The notes under the pieces were generated by a model. It did no database searches. It was not told where the DNA came from and was given only the letters and a program-made list of their open reading frames with translations. From Akanthomyces muscarius (Eukaryota > Ascomycota > Sordariomycetes > Hypocreales > Cordycipitaceae), in assembly GCF_028009165.1 (NCBI RefSeq), contig NC_079242.1:682001-746000 (forward strand): DNA of 64,000 bases. The letters are read 5' to 3'. Positions 60,401-64,000 of this stretch are shown here, one piece after another. The translations under genes and the position numbers were made by a program. Position 1 is the first letter of the stretch. Each line of letters begins with the position of its first letter.

Positions 60401-63400
60401 TTGCAGAACTGCGCCGTGATCTTGCCCTTGCCAACACGCAGCTAGAGAACGCTAAGGCGCAGGCTGAACAGTATCGTGAGCTAAGCCAGAGCAACGAAGA
60501 TGCCCTTGAAGACCTGCGTGCCTCCCAAGATCAGTATAGAATCGAAATGGAGGCATTGATTGCGGAGAAGGACGCCAAGGTAAAAGAGCTTGGACAACGC
60601 GTCGACGACATGTCTAGTGAACTGTCTCGATCCAACACTGAGCTCTCTTCCTTGCGCGACACACAAGGCGAAGTGGCTCGGAAGTACGAGGATGAGAAGG
60701 CAATCCTCGAAGAAGAAATTTCGCGCCTCAAGGACGACAGCGCCAGACACCTTGAAGCTGTTCGCTTCCATCAACAAGATCTTCGCGCCCAAGCTGACAT
60801 TGCAACACGCGCCCAACAGGACTATGAGCAAGAACTGGTTAAGCATGCCGACGCTGCCAAGCTCGTTCAGCAGCTGCGCAACGAGTTCAATGAGCTGAAG
60901 AGTGAGTCGGCGACTCTGCGTGCTGAAGCCGATTCCGCCAAGGTCACCCTTGCGCAGAGTGAGTCGTCTTGGGAAGATAGAAGACTCCAGCTTGAGCAGG
61001 AGATGGCCGAACTCAAGACCAGACGCGAAGATGTCAATGCGCAGAACAAGCTTCTGCATCAGCAACTGGAAAGCCTAAGCACACAGGTCAATGCCTTGCA
61101 GCAAAGTCGTGGACGAAATGGAGATGAGCAGGAGTCTGCTGTCGTGGCTGGTGCAACGGATGCTATGGAGGGCCTCAGAGAACTGAATAGCTATCTCCGC
61201 CGTGAAAAGGAGATTCTCGAGGTCCAATACGATCTGAAGACGCAAGAATCAAAGCGTCTGCACCAGCAAGTGGAGTATGTTCAGAGCCAACTCGATGAGA
61301 CACGCCTGAAGCTTGATCAAGAACGCTCGCAGTCTACCCATAGCGACCGATCCTCCATGACCCACCAGAGCCTGATGGAGAAGCTGAATGAGCTGAACCT
61401 CTACCGCGAGAGCAGCATGGCTCTTCGAAGCGAGAACAGTCACCTCAAGGATCAGATTTCTGAACGCAACATCAAGATTCAAGAGTTGGAAACAAAGGTC
61501 CAGCCTCTTGAAGCCGAGATCGACAATCTCAATACTCAGAAATCTTTTCTGGAGGATGAGATCAAACAGATCCATGAGGACCGCGATAGATGGCAGAAGC
61601 GCACAGAGGGCATCTTGACCAAGTACGGCCGCGTTGACCCTGCAGAGATGGAACAGTTGAAGAACACTATTTCGGATCTACAGACGGAGTGCAGTACCCT
61701 CAAGGAAAGCTCGCAGCCGCTGGAAGGCAAGGTGGCTGAGTTGGAGGCTGCTCTCGAAGCTGAGCGGTCTAACTGGCAGACAACGCGCTCCAAGATTGCG
61801 GAGCAGTTTAAGGAGCGGTCCAGGAAGATCACTGGGGAGAAGAATGACGCGGTCCAGCGAAATCAGACACTCCAAGAAGAGCTTAGTGCCGCTACCGCGA
61901 ACTTGGAGGCTGCCAATAAGTCGGCAGAGGACGCCAAGAGCCAGCAAACCGCTTTGGAGAAGCAACTCGAAGAATCCTACCAACAGTTGGAGCAATTGCG
62001 GCAGCAATCGCAAGCTGATGGTAGTCAGGGAGGGACTGCATCAGTTGAAATTGGTGGCGATGCTTCTGCCTCTGCAGACGTGGTGGCGAAGCTCGAGCAA
62101 AGCCTTGCCGATGTTCAAAAGGAGCTGGACTCGGTCAACGCCCAGAAACTCAGCTCTGAGCAGCAATTGGACGCCCTTCGTTCTGAACTGCAGACTGCTG
62201 TCACGCAGAGAGACGGGGCCCTGAAGAAGCTGGAAGAGGCTGGCGAAGGCAATGAAGGTTCTGTGCAGCCTGTGCCTGCTGTTGCGGGCTTGTCGGATGA
62301 GGAGAGAAAGACGCTGCAAGCTAAGATCACAGCTGCAGAGGCTAAGGCTTCCGAGGCTCAAGCCAAGGCTGCTGATATTGAAGGCAAAATGCAGCAAACT
62401 ATCCGAGAACGATCCGATAGGATGAAGGATGCTCTCAACAACAAGCTCAAGGAGGCTCGTGCCAAGATGGATGCAGAGTTCAAGAAGAAGGACGAAGACC
62501 TCCAACTTCGCCTCGAACAAGAAAAGCTCATTTGGCAGGCTGAGCATAGCAAGCCAGCTGGCGATGCCAGCGCTCGTGCAGAGCCACCTGCGACCCCCGC
62601 CAAGGCCGAGGCTTCTTCTGTGCCAGCTACCCCTGGTGCCAACGGCAGCGCCTCAGACCTTTCGCAGCTCGACGATGCAGGCATTCGCCAATTCCTGTCA
62701 ACCAATGCCACGGCTAAGAACATCATTGCCTCAAACATCAGAAAGCGCGTCGACAATGAGAACGCAAAGCTGAAGGCGGATTTCGAGGGCAAGATGAAAA
62801 CCGAGGTCGACGGGAAGATTGCAGCCGCGCGTGAGCAAGCTCAGCTCATGGAGTCGAAGAAATCGACCTTACGCATCAACATGGCTGACAACAAGCTCCG
62901 CGCTGCAAATGCTAAGCTCGGTGTAGTTGAGGCGGCAGCGAGCGCAACCCCCCAGAAGCCCGTAGTTGAAGTTTGGGAGATTGCCAAGACCACGCAGCCT
63001 CCCCCGCCACCGGCGGCCACAGCCGCAGCTCCGAAGAACACGCCGACGGCAGCCAACGTTGCGACGCCAACGAAGCACACCCCAGCGAAGCTTGCACAGC
63101 CAGCAAAGCCGCCAGTGACGCCAGCAACACCCACCGGAGATGCGCCAGCTCCTGCTGGCAACCCCTTCGCAACTTCTACCAACAGCAATGCAGCTGCTCC
63201 GACGGCAGCTAACCCGTTTGCTGTGAAGACGGAAGCAGACAAAGCAGCTCCTGCGGCAGCCCCCGCGGTCGCAGCTGGAGCCGCAGCTGGTACAGCAGCT
63301 CCAAGTGGTATCCCACAGCCGCAGCAGAACCAGCCTCCTCAACGGTCTGGAATTCCCATGCCGCGTGGTGGTGGCCGCGGAGGACGCGGAGGTACATATG

Positions 63401-63606
63401 TGCATCCTGGCCAGCGTAATGCCAGCGGTAACCAAGAGGGTGGCGCTCCCGCAGCAGCAGGGCGTGGCGGACGCGGTGGTGCACGCGGTGGGCGTGGCAA
63501 CATGAATCCAGGCGCTGCGGACTTCCAGCCCGGAACGAAGCGACCAAGGGGGGATTCTGAAGCCGGGGCCGGTGCTAAGAGAGCTAGAGGCGGCGGTCCC
63601 CATTAG
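57434..63606 (+). CDS. mlp1: Nuclear basket protein TPR/Mlp1
   Basis: Two exons (57434-57725 and 57794-63606) joined by a 68-nt intron (donor GTAAGC, acceptor GGCAG) encode 2034 residues. Almost the whole protein to about residue 1700 is a continuous coiled coil with regular heptads (for example ENELQLLKSKSSDHDADVK). A Pro/Ala/Thr-rich disordered tail follows, with NPFA-type motifs and RGG clusters (RGGGRGGRGG; GRGGRGGARGGRG), then a basic end with KRPRGD and KRARGG resembling nuclear localisation signals. This order is that of TPR/Mlp1/Mlp2, the filament protein on the nuclear side of the pore that docks mRNPs and takes part in export quality control and checkpoint signalling. The size fits the family (yeast Mlp1 about 1875, human TPR about 2360). 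The RGG clusters are possible arginine methylation and RNA-binding sites. Confidence 0.93.
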
Positions 63607-64000
63607 AAGATAGAAGAGAGTACGCCTCTCAACTGGGGGAGCCGGACGGAGAAGGTTATAGACGAGTGGAATAACGGATGTAGCCTGGAATCTGTATTAT
63701 GATGATATCTGTTAATGGGGGGAAATTGCTTGGTTGCTTTCAAGCCTGGACGGCGCGGCATATATGTACAATCTGTTCTCGAGAAACGAGATGTGAATTT
63801 GACACTTTAATTTTTCTTTGTTTTTCAACGCTATTTCCCAGGAGCCTGCTAGCCGTGACAAGCGATGGATCTCGGCTGATGAAGCAATATCACTGATACG
63901 AGACAGATGAAGGATCTGACGAACGCGCATCTTGGTGAGTCAATTCTTGACGAACACGTAGCGCTCTGTAAAAATAAGACTCTGAATCTGAATTCGAATG
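63607..64000. other. 3' flank of mlp1
   Basis: About 390 bases to the right edge, including the mlp1 3' untranslated region. No gene is supported; the short open frames are AT-rich and without features. Confidence 0.5.

Noticed and set aside
1..64000. CRISPR arrays, bacterial operons or insertion sequences
   Set aside because: No spaced direct repeats, ribosome binding sites or transposase genes; every gene is of the eukaryotic spliced type.

Overview
The window looks like a stretch of nuclear chromosome from a filamentous ascomycete, most likely a Sordariomycete and plausibly of the order Hypocreales (inference). The reasons are monocistronic genes on both strands, short introns (mostly 50-120 nt) with GTRWGT-like donors and CTAAC-like branch sites, CT-rich leaders, an intron-bearing tRNA-Leu, and a gene set typical of this group. 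Splice sites and start codons were read by hand from the sequence, and gene coordinates span the introns.

Layout. 1-9.95 kb: the end of a Tcp11/Sok1-type gene, an M1 aminopeptidase with five exons, a GNAT acetyltransferase and a small coiled-coil protein. 9.95-20.3 kb: a gene-sparse, accessory-looking stretch with a tRNA-Leu(UAA), a two-domain SnoaL-like protein, a five-exon secreted cutinase and a 58-residue cysteine-rich secreted protein. 20.3-29.4 kb: an unrecognised 480-residue protein that shares an upstream region with Nup85, followed by Ase1 (MAP65/PRC1) in convergent orientation. 29.4-37 kb: a second accessory-looking stretch with a small acidic protein, a bestrophin-like membrane protein interrupted by one in-frame TAG, and an unrecognised cysteine-rich membrane-anchored protein. 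37-42.2 kb: Hir1, and an NLR-type N-terminal domain that stands alone without a NACHT module. 45-50 kb: cyclophilin A, whose second intron is of the GC-AG type, and a large acidic coiled-coil protein whose start lies out of frame across a run of eight cytosines. 50-55.8 kb: about 5.9 kb with no supportable gene. 55.8-63.6 kb: an unrecognised serine-rich protein and the TPR/Mlp1 nuclear-basket protein.

The housekeeping genes lean towards the nucleus and spindle (Nup85, Mlp1, Hir1, Ase1), but nothing in the sequence shows them to be co-regulated. The accessory genes fit secretion and host or substrate contact (cutinase, cysteine-rich peptide) and self/non-self recognition (NLR N-terminal domain).

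The most interesting locus is the bestrophin-like gene at 33.1-34.8 kb. All five exons join in one frame except for a single TAG, and the A of that TAG lies in the loop of a small hairpin, the context known for A-to-I mRNA editing of stop codons in Sordariomycetes. RIP-like mutation or simple gene decay would explain it equally well.
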